Shown here: one piece after another, positions 17,499-28,349 of the stretch
How positions within the stretch are numbered: position 1 is the first letter of the stretch
How the letters are laid out: each line of letters begins with the position of its first letter
Source: Pseudomonas sp. TH41
GTDB lineage: Bacteria > Pseudomonadota > Gammaproteobacteria > Pseudomonadales > Pseudomonadaceae
Direction: 5' to 3'
Assembly (NCBI RefSeq): GCF_016650695.1
Contig: NZ_JAEKFH010000003.1
Coordinates: 2,934,001-2,998,000, forward strand
Length of the DNA stretch: 64,000 nucleotides
Made by a program: the position numbers and the translations under genes
The notes under the pieces: model-generated
Seen by the model: the letters and a program-made list of their open reading frames with translations, nothing else
Database searches by the model: none
What the model was told of the DNA's origin: nothing

Positions 17499-17794
17499 GC
17501 GGGAATCCTCTGTTTATCCGTGGGGATGAGTGTTGCTGGTGTGTAGGAGCGGCGCCAGTCCGGTCGTCCGGCTTTTTCCACGCACGGCAGCATTCCCGGC
17601 AACCGTTAGTGGTCGCCAGGAACAGTGCAGACAGTAGGAACATGGATAGCCCATCGAATTCCATCAGGCGATGGGTTTTTATCGAGCGGGCGGACGCCTG
17701 CCTCGGCCGTTACTGGTCGAACGTATCCCAGTTCCAGATTTCGCATTCGGCCAGTTGTCTTCTAGAATCGGACAAACTCTGTGTGGAATCTTCC

Positions 17795-18571
17795 ATGGCC
17801 GGCAGTCAGATCGAACGTGTTTTCAGCGTGTTGGAAAGCCTCACCAGTGACTCGCGCGGACTGCCGATGCAGACGTTGGCGGAGCAACTGGATATCCCTA
17901 AAAGCGCGACCCATCGCTTGCTCGCCGAACTGATTCGGTTGGGCTACGTGCGGCAGAATCCGGAGAACTTGCGCTATCACTTGTCGACCAAATTGGTCGC
18001 GATGGGTTTTCGCTACTTGTCGAGCAGCGGCGCGGATATTGTTCAGCCGGTGCTCGACCGGTTGGCTCAGGAAACCGGTGAGCTGGTGCGTCTGGGGGTG
18101 ATCGAAGGCGAGCGGCAGACCTGGATCGCCAAGTCTCAGGGCGCCCGTTCCGGGCTGCGTTACGACCCGGACATGGGCCGCGACGCACCGCTGTTTTACA
18201 CCGCCTCCGGCCATGCGTGGCTGGCGTGCATGAGCGATGCCGAAGCCTTGTCGCTGGTGGAGCGGCAGGGTGGTGACCGGCCGAAGGATTTGGGGCCGAA
18301 TGCACCACGCTCCAATATTGAATTGCTCGAACGCCTGCGCATGGCGCGTGAGCAGGGCTATGCCTGGGTGGAGGAGAGTTCGGCGGTGGGAACGTCGGCG
18401 ATTGCGGCGGTGGTGCGGCATCCGAGCGATGGCCGGGTGATCGGCGTGCTCAGCATTGCCGGGCCCAGTGCTCGGATGCCGGGGGCGCGGCTGCATGAGT
18501 TGGCGCCGCTGTTGTTGAAATTTACCGAGGAGCTGTCGGCAGCAAGTCTGGCTTCTGAATTGTTCGGCTAA
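17795..18571 (+). CDS. IclR family transcriptional regulator
   Basis: This 258-residue regulator has an N-terminal winged HTH (IERVFSVLESLTSDSRGLPMQTLAEQLDIPKSATHRLLAEL) and a C-terminal IclR effector domain with GVIEGERQTWIAKSQG and VSSAIAAVVRHP-like segments (here VGTSAIAAVVRHP). The start was taken at the ATG at 17795; a GTG 12 bases upstream is possible. The DMT transporter gene follows on the same strand, with a REP pair between. Many IclR proteins control aromatic or organic-acid catabolism, which would fit the nearby quinate cluster, but that link is inference. Confidence 0.9.
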   Translation: MAGSQIERVFSVLESLTSDSRGLPMQTLAEQLDIPKSATHRLLAELIRLGYVRQNPENLRYHLSTKLVAMGFRYLSSSGADIVQPVLDRLAQETGELVRLGVIEGERQTWIAKSQGARSGLRYDPDMGRDAPLFYTASGHAWLACMSDAEALSLVERQGGDRPKDLGPNAPRSNIELLERLRMAREQGYAWVEESSAVGTSAIAAVVRHPSDGRVIGVLSIAGPSARMPGARLHELAPLLLKFTEELSAASLASELFG

Positions 18572-18577
18572 CGTTCA

Positions 18578-18644
18578 AAAAGATCGCAGCCTTCGGCAGC
18601 TCCTACAGGGTTTGTGTAGGAGCTGCCGAAGGCTGCGATCTTTT
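18578..18644. repeat. REP pair (REPIN), GATCGCAGCC family
   Basis: Perfect 30-base arms flank a very short loop (about 7 bases). The element lies directly downstream of the IclR stop. Confidence 0.9.
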
Positions 18645-18914
18645 GATTTTTGGATCTTGTGCGCTGTTCGCACACTTTTTCGGTTTGCGTGTGTAAAAAT
18701 CTGGAACCAGATTCTAAATTGTTGGAGTTCACCCTTCCGCCAAAAATCACAAAAGGATCGCGCCTTGAACTCAGCCCTTGGAATTGTCCGGGTCGGTGGT
18801 GGAAACATGCGCTAGCAGCATTACCACCTTATGCGACGTCGGGCACTTTATGACCTGCAGAAGCAAGGCTTGCCCGCGAAGCTTTTGAATTTTGATGCAA
18901 AACAAGGACAACCC

Positions 18915-19793
18915 ATGACCATCAGCACCCCGCTCTCCGGTGTCAACCAACCCTTCAAGGGGATTTTGCTGATCGTTGTCGCGACTTTTCTGTTTTCCAG
19001 CCATGACGCCTTGTCGAAATACCTCTCGGGCTTCTACCCGATCGTCATGGTGGTCTGGGCCCGTTATGTGGTCCATACCTTACTGATGGCCGGGATTTTC
19101 CTGCCTCAATCCGGGTTAAATGTCCTGCGGACCAAACGACCGTTGCTTCAGCTGGTGCGGGCGTTGTGCCTGCTCGGTACCAGTCTGTTCTTCACCACGG
19201 GCCTGATGTTCATTCCGTTGGCCGAGGCGACATCGGTCAACTTCCTGGCTCCGGTGCTGGTCACCGCATTGTCGGTGCCGCTGCTCGGTGAACACGTCAC
19301 CCGAGGCCAATGGATCGCGGTGATCTGTGGATTTATCGGGGTGTTGATCATTGTCCATCCCGGTGGCGATCTGTTCACGCCAGCGGTGTTGTTGCCGCTC
19401 TGCTCGGCTCTGTTTTTCTGCTTCTATCAGTTGCTCACCCGCAAGCTCAGCGAAATCGATAGCCCGACCACCAGCAACTTTTTCGCCGGGTTGTGCAACA
19501 CCTTGGTGATGAGTGCGCTGGTGCCGTTCTTCTGGCAGCTGCCGAGCCTGGGGCATGGCCTGATGATGCTGGCGCTGGGGTCGTGCGGGATGACTGCGCA
19601 TCTGTTTCTGACGCAAGCCTTCCGCCATGCGGCGCCGGCATTGCTGGCGCCCTTCAGTTATTGCCAGATTGTGTTTGCGGGGCTGCTGGGCTGGTTACTG
19701 TTTTCCCACACACCCACCCTGACCACGGTGCTCGGGATCGCGGTGATTTGCTGCAGCGGCCTGGCGGCGGCATGGCAGCAGAGTCGCCGATAG
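18915..19793 (+). CDS. EamA/DMT family transporter
   Basis: This 292-residue protein has two EamA repeats and about ten membrane helices. It starts near FKGILLIVVATFLFSSHDALSKYLSG, followed by the family's PLAEATSVNFLAPVLVTALS. The ATG at 18915 follows an AAGGA ribosome site. The substrate is unknown. It sits between the IclR gene and the quinate-cluster MFS gene and may belong to the same functional region, but there is no direct evidence. Confidence 0.86.
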   Translation: MTISTPLSGVNQPFKGILLIVVATFLFSSHDALSKYLSGFYPIVMVVWARYVVHTLLMAGIFLPQSGLNVLRTKRPLLQLVRALCLLGTSLFFTTGLMFIPLAEATSVNFLAPVLVTALSVPLLGEHVTRGQWIAVICGFIGVLIIVHPGGDLFTPAVLLPLCSALFFCFYQLLTRKLSEIDSPTTSNFFAGLCNTLVMSALVPFFWQLPSLGHGLMMLALGSCGMTAHLFLTQAFRHAAPALLAPFSYCQIVFAGLLGWLLFSHTPTLTTVLGIAVICCSGLAAAWQQSRR

Positions 19794-19811
19794 AAGGTCA
19801 GCGGTGAAAGA

Positions 19812-19905
19812 CCTGTGGGAGCGAGCCTGCTCGCGATGGCGGTGTGTCAATCAACGACTGTGTTGACTGTCAGTCCGCTATCGCGAGCAGGCTCGCTCCC
19901 ACAGG
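19812..19905. repeat. REP pair (REPIN), GTGGGAGCGAGC subtype
   Basis: The arms CCTGTGGGAGCGAGCCTGCT and their complement flank a loop with GTCAATCAACGACTGTGTTG. The element lies between the convergent DMT and MFS genes. Confidence 0.9.
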
Positions 19906-19921
19906 GGATTGCATCGGGGCT

Positions 19922-21268
19922 TTACTCGATGACGGTCGGAATCTTGCGCGGCGCCATGAAGTACATCCAGATCAGCGCGATGAAGTACATCGCCGGAATC
20001 AGGGTGAACAGCACGGTGTAGTTGTTGTTGGTGATGGTCAGAATGTGGCCGACCAACTGGGTCATGAACATGCCGCCAATGGCCGCGCACATGCCGCCAA
20101 AGCCGAACACCGTGCTCATCATGTGTTTAGGCGTGTAGTCCATCACCAGGCTCCAGATGTTGGCGGTCCAGGCCTGGTGCGCACCGATGGCCAGGGAAAT
20201 GGCAAACACCGCTACCCACAGACTGCTCGAGCCGGCCGCCATGATCACGCCGACGATGCAGCAGGCAAACAGGAACATGGACATCAGTCGCGCCTTGATC
20301 GGGTTGATCCCGCGGCCGATCAGGAACGAGGACAGGATGCCGCCACCGACGCTGCCGAAGTCCGCCGTCATGTAGATGATGATCAGCGGGATCCCCATCT
20401 GGGTCACGTTGATGCCCAGGCTGTATTGCTGATTGAGGAACGGCGGCAGCCAATACAGGTAGAACCAGAACACCGGCGCCGTCATCGAGTAGGCGAGGGC
20501 GAAGGCCCACGTGCCACGCATGCGCAGGATCTTCGAGAACGGTACGCGGGTTTGTTCCGGTTCGACTTCGTTCTGGATGTAGTCCAGTTCCGATTGTTTA
20601 ACGCTTGGGTGATCTTCCGGGTTGAAGTACTTCAAACCCCAGAACAGCAGCCAGATCCCGCCCAATGCCGACATGCACAGGAACGCGCCCTGCCAGCCCC
20701 AGACGTGAAGGATCAGCGGCAGCAGCATGGGGGTAAACATCGCGCCGACGTTGGTCCCGGCGTTGAAGATGCCGGTGGCCACGGCGCGCTCGCCGGCCGG
20801 AAACCACACACGGGTGGTTTTTACGCAGGCCGGGTAGTTGGCGGCTTCGGTCAAGCCGAGAATGAACCGACAGACCATAAAGCCGACCGCCGAAGTGGCC
20901 AGGCCGTGAGCACCGGTGGCGATGCTCCAGAGCAATACCGCGCAGAAGAACACGCGTTTCACGCCGACCCGGTCAATCAGCCGGCCTTGCAGCACGAAAC
21001 CGATGGCATAGCCGACCTGAAACCAGAAGTTGATGTTGGCGTAGTCCATCGCCGTCCAGCTCATTTCTTTGGCGAGGACGGGCTGCATGACGCCCAGTGC
21101 GGCGCGGTCGATGTAGTTCAGGGTGGTGGCGAAAAACACCAGCGCCAGCATGCCCCAACGGGTTTTGCCGACGGCCATGGCGCCGCGGATCTTGTCGCCG
21201 ATGCCGCCTGTGGCGACGCCCATGGCCGGAGCTATGCGAGAGCTTTGAGAAGGAATCATGTGTGCCAT
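19922..21268 (-). CDS. MFS transporter, anion:cation symporter type (probable quinate/shikimate uptake)
   Basis: This protein has about 448 residues and 12 membrane helices. It carries the ACS/ExuT-type signature: FFATTLNYIDRAALGVMQP in helix 1, GRLIDRVGVKRVF in the loop 2-3 motif, and RFILGLTEAANYPACVKTTRVWFPAGERAVATGIFNAG in helices 4-5. The start is uncertain: ATG at 21268 or 21259, or TTG at 21286. It is divergent from the quiC-like gene, which supports a role in importing quinate, shikimate or a related acid. The substrate is inferred from context only. Confidence 0.87.
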   Translation of the reverse strand: MAHMIPSQSSRIAPAMGVATGGIGDKIRGAMAVGKTRWGMLALVFFATTLNYIDRAALGVMQPVLAKEMSWTAMDYANINFWFQVGYAIGFVLQGRLIDRVGVKRVFFCAVLLWSIATGAHGLATSAVGFMVCRFILGLTEAANYPACVKTTRVWFPAGERAVATGIFNAGTNVGAMFTPMLLPLILHVWGWQGAFLCMSALGGIWLLFWGLKYFNPEDHPSVKQSELDYIQNEVEPEQTRVPFSKILRMRGTWAFALAYSMTAPVFWFYLYWLPPFLNQQYSLGINVTQMGIPLIIIYMTADFGSVGGGILSSFLIGRGINPIKARLMSMFLFACCIVGVIMAAGSSSLWVAVFAISLAIGAHQAWTANIWSLVMDYTPKHMMSTVFGFGGMCAAIGGMFMTQLVGHILTITNNNYTVLFTLIPAMYFIALIWMYFMAPRKIPTVIE

Positions 21269-21732
21269 CCGTTCAATGACTGACAAGCAAAGCTCGTCGG
21301 GACTTCAAGGGCGCTTAATCAATCGGCGGCGGTCTGCACGCAAGGATTGATCGGCTGAGGAGTTTTCGTCAGCAGACGACAACGCGTTATTCAGCGAGCG
21401 GCACGGTTCGGCCAGAGGCGCGAGACGTTCGGATGGACGCCGGGCAGGGCGTGTGAGGCGTGTAGCGAGGGAGCAAGGCGTTGAATGAGCGCATGAGCGT
21501 GTACCCGTTTTTTGAAATTTTTATGTGGTGTTCTGGGTCTTGGGTGACTGATGCCGGTGATTGATGACCGGAACCAATGTGAGGTTGATGTTGCGCAGTG
21601 GACGAAAAATCGTCAATTCGCCAAAGGCCATTGTGTTCGATAATCGCACGTAAAACTAACTGGGTAGTACACTTTGAATTGCTGTGCGGGATCGCTCAGC
21701 CAATAATTTACCCCATGATAAAACGCGACCCC
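21269..21732. other. Intergenic region between MFS and quiC-like genes
   Basis: About 460 bases hold no credible gene. This is the divergent control region of the quinate cluster and would carry both promoters and a TetR operator. I could not identify a clear operator palindrome by eye. A REP pair closes it on the quiC side. Confidence 0.5.
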
Positions 21733-21814
21733 TGTAGGAGCTGCCGCAGGCTGCGATCTTTTGATTTTGATCATTGCAAAGATCAAAAGATCGCAGCCTG
21801 CGGCAGCTCCTACA
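21733..21814. repeat. REP pair (REPIN), GATCGCAGCC family, GCAGG variant
   Basis: The arms are reversed relative to most members: TGTAGGAGCTGCCGCAGGCT is at the left outside and the GATC ends face the loop, which is extended by GATTTTGATC. The element lies 54 bases before the quiC-like start, so it is probably within the 5' leader. Confidence 0.9.
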
Positions 21815-21867
21815 TAAAAGCGTGCGATGTCGAAAACAAGATTGTCCCCCCCACCGGGAGTCGAAAT

Positions 21868-23769
<1,902 letters not shown>

Positions 23770-23871
23770 GAAATTCGTAAGCGCGGGGTTAAACCGTTGC
23801 CGCACGACTTCCTTCAGTGTGCGGCGCGGCCCATAATCGCCAGCCTGTGCAGTAATGGCCGTGAGCCCGCA

Positions 23872-24549
23872 ATGACAATCACTTCAGAACGCTCTGTAGC
23901 CCCCGACGAACCTATCGTCGAGCCGCGCAAGAGTCGCAAGAACAACCCGGAAAAAACCCGCGAGAACATCCTTCAAGAGGCCATTGTCGAGTTCGTTCAG
24001 CAAGGGCTTTCCGGCGCTCGCGTCGATGCCATCGCCGAGCGCATCCACACCTCCAAGCGCATGATCTATTACTACTTCGGCAGTAAGGAACAGCTCTACG
24101 TCGAGGTGCTGGAGAAACTCTACGGGGATATCCGCAGCACGGAAAACCGGTTGCACCTGGCCGAGTTGGCGCCGCTGGACGCCATTCGACGGTTGGTGGA
24201 GTTCACCTTTGATCACCATGATCGAAACGTGGATTTCGTGCGCATCGTCAGCATCGAGAACATTCACAACGCCGAGTATGTAAAACGCTCCGATGCGATC
24301 AAGGCGATGAACACTACGGTGCTCGATTCACTGGGCGTGATTTTGCAGCGTGGTGCCGAAGAGGGATTGTTCCGTAGTGACATCAACCCGCTGGACGTGC
24401 ACTTGCTGATCACTTCGTTTTGCTTCTATCGCGTGTCGAACCGCCATACCCTTGGTGAGATTTTTCAGATCGACTTGTCGGAAGAAAGCGTCAAGCAACG
24501 CCATCGGGAGATGGTCTGCGAGTCGGTGTTGCGGTATTTGCAGGCCTGA
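23872..24549 (+). CDS. TetR family regulator (probable quinate-cluster regulator)
   Basis: This 225-residue protein has a TetR_N HTH (TRENILQEAIVEFVQQGLSGARVDAIAERIHTSKRMIYYYFGSKEQLY) and a C-terminal domain of the TetR_C type (PLDAIRRLVEFTFDHHDRNVDFVRIVSIEN). It lies 102 bases after the quiC-like gene on the same strand, the position of QuiR-type regulators in Pseudomonas. It probably represses the MFS/quiC divergent promoters in the absence of a pathway intermediate. This is inferred from position. Confidence 0.88.
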   Translation: MTITSERSVAPDEPIVEPRKSRKNNPEKTRENILQEAIVEFVQQGLSGARVDAIAERIHTSKRMIYYYFGSKEQLYVEVLEKLYGDIRSTENRLHLAELAPLDAIRRLVEFTFDHHDRNVDFVRIVSIENIHNAEYVKRSDAIKAMNTTVLDSLGVILQRGAEEGLFRSDINPLDVHLLITSFCFYRVSNRHTLGEIFQIDLSEESVKQRHREMVCESVLRYLQA

Positions 24550-24557
24550 TAGATTTT

Positions 24558-24633
24558 AAAAGATCGCAGCCTGCGGCAGCTCCTACAGGGATATGCGTTC
24601 CAATGTAGGAGCTGCCGCAGGCTGCGATCTTTT
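24558..24633. repeat. REP pair (REPIN), GATCGCAGCC family, GCGGC variant
   Basis: Perfect arms carry GATCGCAGCCTGCGGCAGCT around a 16-base loop. The element separates the convergent TetR and AroE-like genes. Confidence 0.9.
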
Positions 24634-24638
24634 GATCT

Positions 24639-25502
24639 TCAGCCCTTCATGCTCTGAAAATGCGCCAGCATCCGCTGCGCATCGGGCACCACGCTGCTGA
24701 ACAACTCAAACGCCTTCACGGCCTGAAACACCGCCATACTGCCGCCATCCAGCGTCCGGCATCCCAAAGCCCGGGCGTTGCGCAGCAGCTCGGTTTCCAG
24801 CGGAAAATAAACGATCTCAGCCACCCACAACTCGGCCCGAAGCAGCTCCGCCGGCACCGGCATACCCGGCAACTTTTTCATGCCCATAGGCGTGGTGTTC
24901 ACCAGACCGTCGGCCTGTGCCAGCGTACTCGACAGATCATGTCCGGCCATCGCTCGACCGGCGCCGAAATATTGATTGAGGTTGTCCGCCAGGCGTTGGG
25001 CGCGGCTGATTTCCACGTCGAAAATGCTCAGCCGTTGTACGCCTTCGCTCAATAGCGCGTGGGCCACTGCCGCGCCTGCGCCCCCGGCGCCCATCTGGAC
25101 GACACTCTTGACGGCAACGCCCTGCAAGCCACGCCGAAAACCTTCGGCAAACCCCAGGCAATCGGTGTTGTGGCCGATGCGCTTGCCATCCTTGAGCACG
25201 ACGGTGTTCACCGCGCCAATGCCTTGGGCTTCCGGCGACAATTCGTCGAGCAGCGGGATGATCGTCTGCTTGCACGGGAAGGTGATGTTCAGCCCGGTGA
25301 AGTTCATGCGCTCGGCCGCCACCAACAGGTCAGGCAACGCGCCGCTGTCGAGTTGCAACTGATCGAGGTCGATCAGGCGATAGAGGTAACGCAACCCCTG
25401 GGCATCGCCTTCATGCTCATGCAGCGCCGGGGTGCGGGAAGCCTGGATGCCGGCGCCGATCAGGCCGGCCAGTACCACGTTGTTCGGAGTCACAGTGCTC
25501 AC
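24639..25502 (-). CDS. Quinate/shikimate dehydrogenase, AroE family (QsuD-like)
   Basis: This 287-residue enzyme starts with GTG at 25502, overlapping the aroQ stop by four bases. The substrate motif is ASRTPALHE with Thr in place of the second Ser of canonical AroE. The catalytic Lys is in NITFPCKQ and the Asp in GHNTD. The cofactor loop is [10 protein letters not shown], and the next strand ends IFDVE. That acidic residue favours NAD over NADP and the usual NRT motif is absent. These features resemble catabolic quinate/shikimate dehydrogenases such as corynebacterial QsuD. It would oxidise shikimate or quinate to the 3-dehydro acid. Confidence 0.9.
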   Translation of the reverse strand: MSTVTPNNVVLAGLIGAGIQASRTPALHEHEGDAQGLRYLYRLIDLDQLQLDSGALPDLLVAAERMNFTGLNITFPCKQTIIPLLDELSPEAQGIGAVNTVVLKDGKRIGHNTDCLGFAEGFRRGLQGVAVKSVVQMGAGGAGAAVAHALLSEGVQRLSIFDVEISRAQRLADNLNQYFGAGRAMAGHDLSSTLAQADGLVNTTPMGMKKLPGMPVPAELLRAELWVAEIVYFPLETELLRNARALGCRTLDGGSMAVFQAVKAFELFSSVVPDAQRMLAHFQSMKG

Positions 25503-25939
25503 CCTTTCAGACGTTGGCTGAAGTGCTCCAGCGCGAGGCGATAGCCATGGCTGCCGAAACCGGCCATGACCGCGGTGGCGATGGCCGATACGAAGGAGTG
25601 GTGGCGGAAGGGCTCACGGGCGTGGACGTTGGACAGGTGAACTTCGATCACTGGCAGTTCGCTGGCGACGAGGGCATCGCGGATCGCGACCGAGGTATGG
25701 GTCCAGGCGGCCGGGTTGATGACAATCCCGGCGCAACGGCCTCGGGCCGCGTGAATCCAGTCGAGCAATTCGCCTTCATGGTTGGTCTGGCGAAACTCAA
25801 CCGCCAGGCCGAACTCTTCGGCGGCTCGTCCGCACAAGGCTGAGATATCCGCCAGGGTTTCATGGCCGTAAGTGGCCGGTTCACGGGTGCCGAGCAGGTT
25901 CAGGTTCGGGCCGTTGAGCACCAGAACGATAGGGTTCAT
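25499..25939 (-). CDS. aroQ: Type II 3-dehydroquinate dehydratase
   Basis: This 146-residue enzyme matches the type II family length. It shows [19 protein letters not shown] (catalytic Tyr loop), [34 protein letters not shown] and the catalytic His in [20 protein letters not shown]. It interconverts 3-dehydroquinate and 3-dehydroshikimate. The ATG at 25939 follows GGAGAG. It is the first gene of a two-gene unit with the AroE-like dehydrogenase (GTGA overlap). Its location in the quinate cluster points to a catabolic paralogue. Confidence 0.94.
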   Translation of the reverse strand: MNPIVLVLNGPNLNLLGTREPATYGHETLADISALCGRAAEEFGLAVEFRQTNHEGELLDWIHAARGRCAGIVINPAAWTHTSVAIRDALVASELPVIEVHLSNVHAREPFRHHSFVSAIATAVMAGFGSHGYRLALEHFSQRLKG

Positions 25940-26074
25940 CGGGGGTCTCTCCACTTATTATTTTTGGCATTGGCCGGGGAATCGGCTTGTGGAGATAAAT
26001 TGTACTAGCTAGTTAGTTTGGTCAATTAAAGAGACACCGCATCGGGTTTATGTGTGCGGTGATCGCACAAAAGC

Positions 26075-26152
26075 AAAAGATCGCAGCCTGCGGCAGCTCC
26101 TACATTTGGAACGCGTGCCCCTTGTAGGAGCTGCCGCAGGCTGCGATCTTTT
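26075..26152. repeat. REP pair overlapping a stop codon
   Basis: Perfect GATCGCAGCC-family arms. The right arm runs through 26152, so its terminal TT forms part of the TAA stop (complement of 26151-26153) of the LysR gene. Confidence 0.9.
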
Positions 26153-27059
26153 AGCGGGGCAGGTGCTCAACCAGGAAATCAATAAACGCCCTTAACCGCA
26201 ACGGTACGTGGCGACTTTGCGGATAGAGCAGGGTGAACGGCCGTGAGCGTCCACCAAAAGGCTTGAGCACCTCCACCAGCGAGCCATCGGCCAGTTCGTT
26301 TTCGACGATGAAGCGATAGGTTTGAAACAGCCCCGCCCCGTGTTTCGCCAGTGTCACCCCCAGCACATCGTCGGAACAACTCAGATTGCCGTCAGCGAGA
26401 ATCTCCCGCGGCTCGCCATTGTCATTGAACAGCCAGGCGATTCGCCGACCGCTGCTGGGTAATTCGTACTGGATGCATTCGTGCTGCTTGAGGTCGTCCA
26501 GTGTTTGTGGCGTGCCCGCGCGCTTCAGGTAATCGGGGTTGGCAATCATCACCAGCGCCGCGTCTTCAAGGTGTCGGGCGATCAGGCCTGAATCCGGGAT
26601 GGCTCGCACGCGAATGGCCATGTCATAGCCTTCACCGACGAAATCGATGTTGCGATTACTGATGTGCGACTCGACCTTCACCGACGGGAACCGCGCACGA
26701 AATTCAGGCAGCAACGGCAGAATGCGGTGGTGGGCATAGGTGGTGGGAATACTGATGCGCAGCGTGCCGGAAGGTTGCTGCTGCTGGCCCATGACCTCAC
26801 GCTGGGCTTCGATCAGTTGCGCCAGCGCTTGACGACATTCTTCGTAATAACGCCGGCCACTGTCGGTCAGTTTCACGCTGCGGGTGGTGCGGGCGAACAG
26901 CCGCACACCCAGGCGTTCTTCCATGCGCGACACCGAACGGCTCACGGCCGCCGGCGTTACACCGGCCACCAGCGCGGCAGCGGTAAAGCTACCGGCCTCG
27001 GCGGCCAGGCAAAACAGTTCGATGCTGCCGAGCTGAAGATCATCGAATGTTCGCTGCAT
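26151..27059 (-). CDS. LysR family transcriptional regulator
   Basis: This is a 302-residue LysR protein. The N-terminal HTH (GSIELFCLAAEAGSFTAAALVAGVTPAAVSRSVSRMEERLG) is followed by a substrate-binding domain with RISIPTTYAHHRILPLLPEFRARFP. It belongs to the CrgA/DsdC-like subfamily by pattern. The neighbours do not reveal a target: aroQ/aroE lie downstream in the same orientation but beyond a REP pair, and no gene is divergent close by. Its stop codon lies in the REP arm. Confidence 0.92.
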   Translation of the reverse strand: MQRTFDDLQLGSIELFCLAAEAGSFTAAALVAGVTPAAVSRSVSRMEERLGVRLFARTTRSVKLTDSGRRYYEECRQALAQLIEAQREVMGQQQQPSGTLRISIPTTYAHHRILPLLPEFRARFPSVKVESHISNRNIDFVGEGYDMAIRVRAIPDSGLIARHLEDAALVMIANPDYLKRAGTPQTLDDLKQHECIQYELPSSGRRIAWLFNDNGEPREILADGNLSCSDDVLGVTLAKHGAGLFQTYRFIVENELADGSLVEVLKPFGGRSRPFTLLYPQSRHVPLRLRAFIDFLVEHLPR

Positions 27060-27222
27060 GATTGATTACACCGGGGATCAATTGAAGGGCTTGATGCAGT
27101 GTTTATCAAATTGGCGAAAGGATTGCTTACCATTTTTGTCCCTTGATTGCCGTGCTTGGGACGATTTGGAACGCTAGCCTCAAGTTCGGATGACTGAAGT
27201 CAGGTCACCGATTGAGCGCCCA

Positions 27223-27253
27223 CAAAAAAGCCGTCGTACTGACGGCTGTTTTG
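27223..27253 (-). terminator. Rho-independent terminator of trmA
   Basis: The stem AGCCGTC/GACGGCT with a 5-base loop is flanked by A-runs and T-runs. Read on the minus strand it ends in a U-run, 17 bases past the trmA stop. It can also work on the plus strand. Confidence 0.8.
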
Positions 27254-27269
27254 TATCGGCCGGCTGCAA

Positions 27270-28349
27270 TCACCGCCGGGTCAGCAACACCCCGGACTCC
27301 ATGTGATGAGTCCACGGGAACTGGTCAAACATCGCGCACCGAGTGATGCGGTGGCTGTCGTGCAGTTGGGCGATGTTGGCGGCCAGGGTTTCCGGGTTGC
27401 AGGAAATGTACAGGATGTTGTCGAAGCGACGCGTCAGCTCGCAGGTGTCCGGGTCCATACCGGCGCGAGGTGGATCGACAAAGACGCTACCGAATTCGTA
27501 GCTCTTCAGGTCGATGCCGTGCAGGCGACGGAACGGCCGCACTTCGTTCAGCGCTTCGGTCAGCTCTTCGGCGGACAAGCGCACCAGGGTGACGTTATCC
27601 ACAGCGTTTTCGCTGAGGTTACTCAGCGCCGCATTGACCGATGCCTTGCTGATTTCGGTGGCCAGCGCTTTGCGCACGCGGGTCGCAAGCGGCAGGGTGA
27701 AATTGCCGTTGCCGCAATACAACTCCAGCAAATCGTCGGAGCGATCACCGATTGCGTCGTACGCCCAGTTGAGCATCTTCTGGTTGACGGTGCCGTTGGG
27801 CTGGGTGAACGCGCCTTCGGGCTGACGGTAGCTGAACGTGCGACCGCCGACTTCCAGCTTTTCGACCACATAATCGTGACCGATGACTTCGCGTTTACCT
27901 TTGGATCGGCCGATGACGCTGACGTTCAGGTCGGCCGCCAGTTTCGAGGCCGCCGCGTGCCAGTGCTCGTCCAGCGGGCGGTGATAGCACAGCGTGATCA
28001 TTGCATCGCCGGCCAGGGTGGTCAGGAACTCCACCTGAAACAATTTGTGGCTCAGCGCCGCGCTCGCTTTCCATGCCGCCTTCAGTTGCGGCATCAACTC
28101 ATTGATGCGCAGGCTGGCGATCGGAAACGCTTCGATCAGGATCGGCGTGCGTTTGTCTTCCTGGGAAAACATCGCGTAGTGCCGCTCGCCGCCTTCGCGC
28201 CACAGGCGGAATTCGGCACGCAGGCGGAAGTTTTGCAGCGGCGAATCGAAAACCGCCGGCTCGGGCGCATCGAACGGAGCCAACAGATCACGCAGGCGCG
28301 TGACCTTTTCTTCGAGCTGAACAGCGTAGGCCTGGGAATCAAAAGTCAT
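27270..28349 (-). CDS. trmA: tRNA (uracil(54)-C5)-methyltransferase
   Basis: This 359-residue SAM-dependent enzyme makes m5U54 (ribothymidine) in tRNA. It shows [15 protein letters not shown], the SAM motif [26 protein letters not shown] and the catalytic Cys in [10 protein letters not shown]. Its length matches TrmA, and it lacks the iron-sulfur TRAM domain of RlmD. Its start overlaps the stop of the upstream NCS2 permease gene (ATGA), so the two are coupled. A terminator follows. Confidence 0.95.
   Translation of the reverse strand: MTFDSQAYAVQLEEKVTRLRDLLAPFDAPEPAVFDSPLQNFRLRAEFRLWREGGERHYAMFSQEDKRTPILIEAFPIASLRINELMPQLKAAWKASAALSHKLFQVEFLTTLAGDAMITLCYHRPLDEHWHAAASKLAADLNVSVIGRSKGKREVIGHDYVVEKLEVGGRTFSYRQPEGAFTQPNGTVNQKMLNWAYDAIGDRSDDLLELYCGNGNFTLPLATRVRKALATEISKASVNAALSNLSENAVDNVTLVRLSAEELTEALNEVRPFRRLHGIDLKSYEFGSVFVDPPRAGMDPDTCELTRRFDNILYISCNPETLAANIAQLHDSHRITRCAMFDQFPWTHHMESGVLLTRR

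Noticed and set aside
19844..21283. A 479-codon plus-strand frame
   Set aside because: It is antisense to the MFS transporter and has typical shadow composition with no family match.
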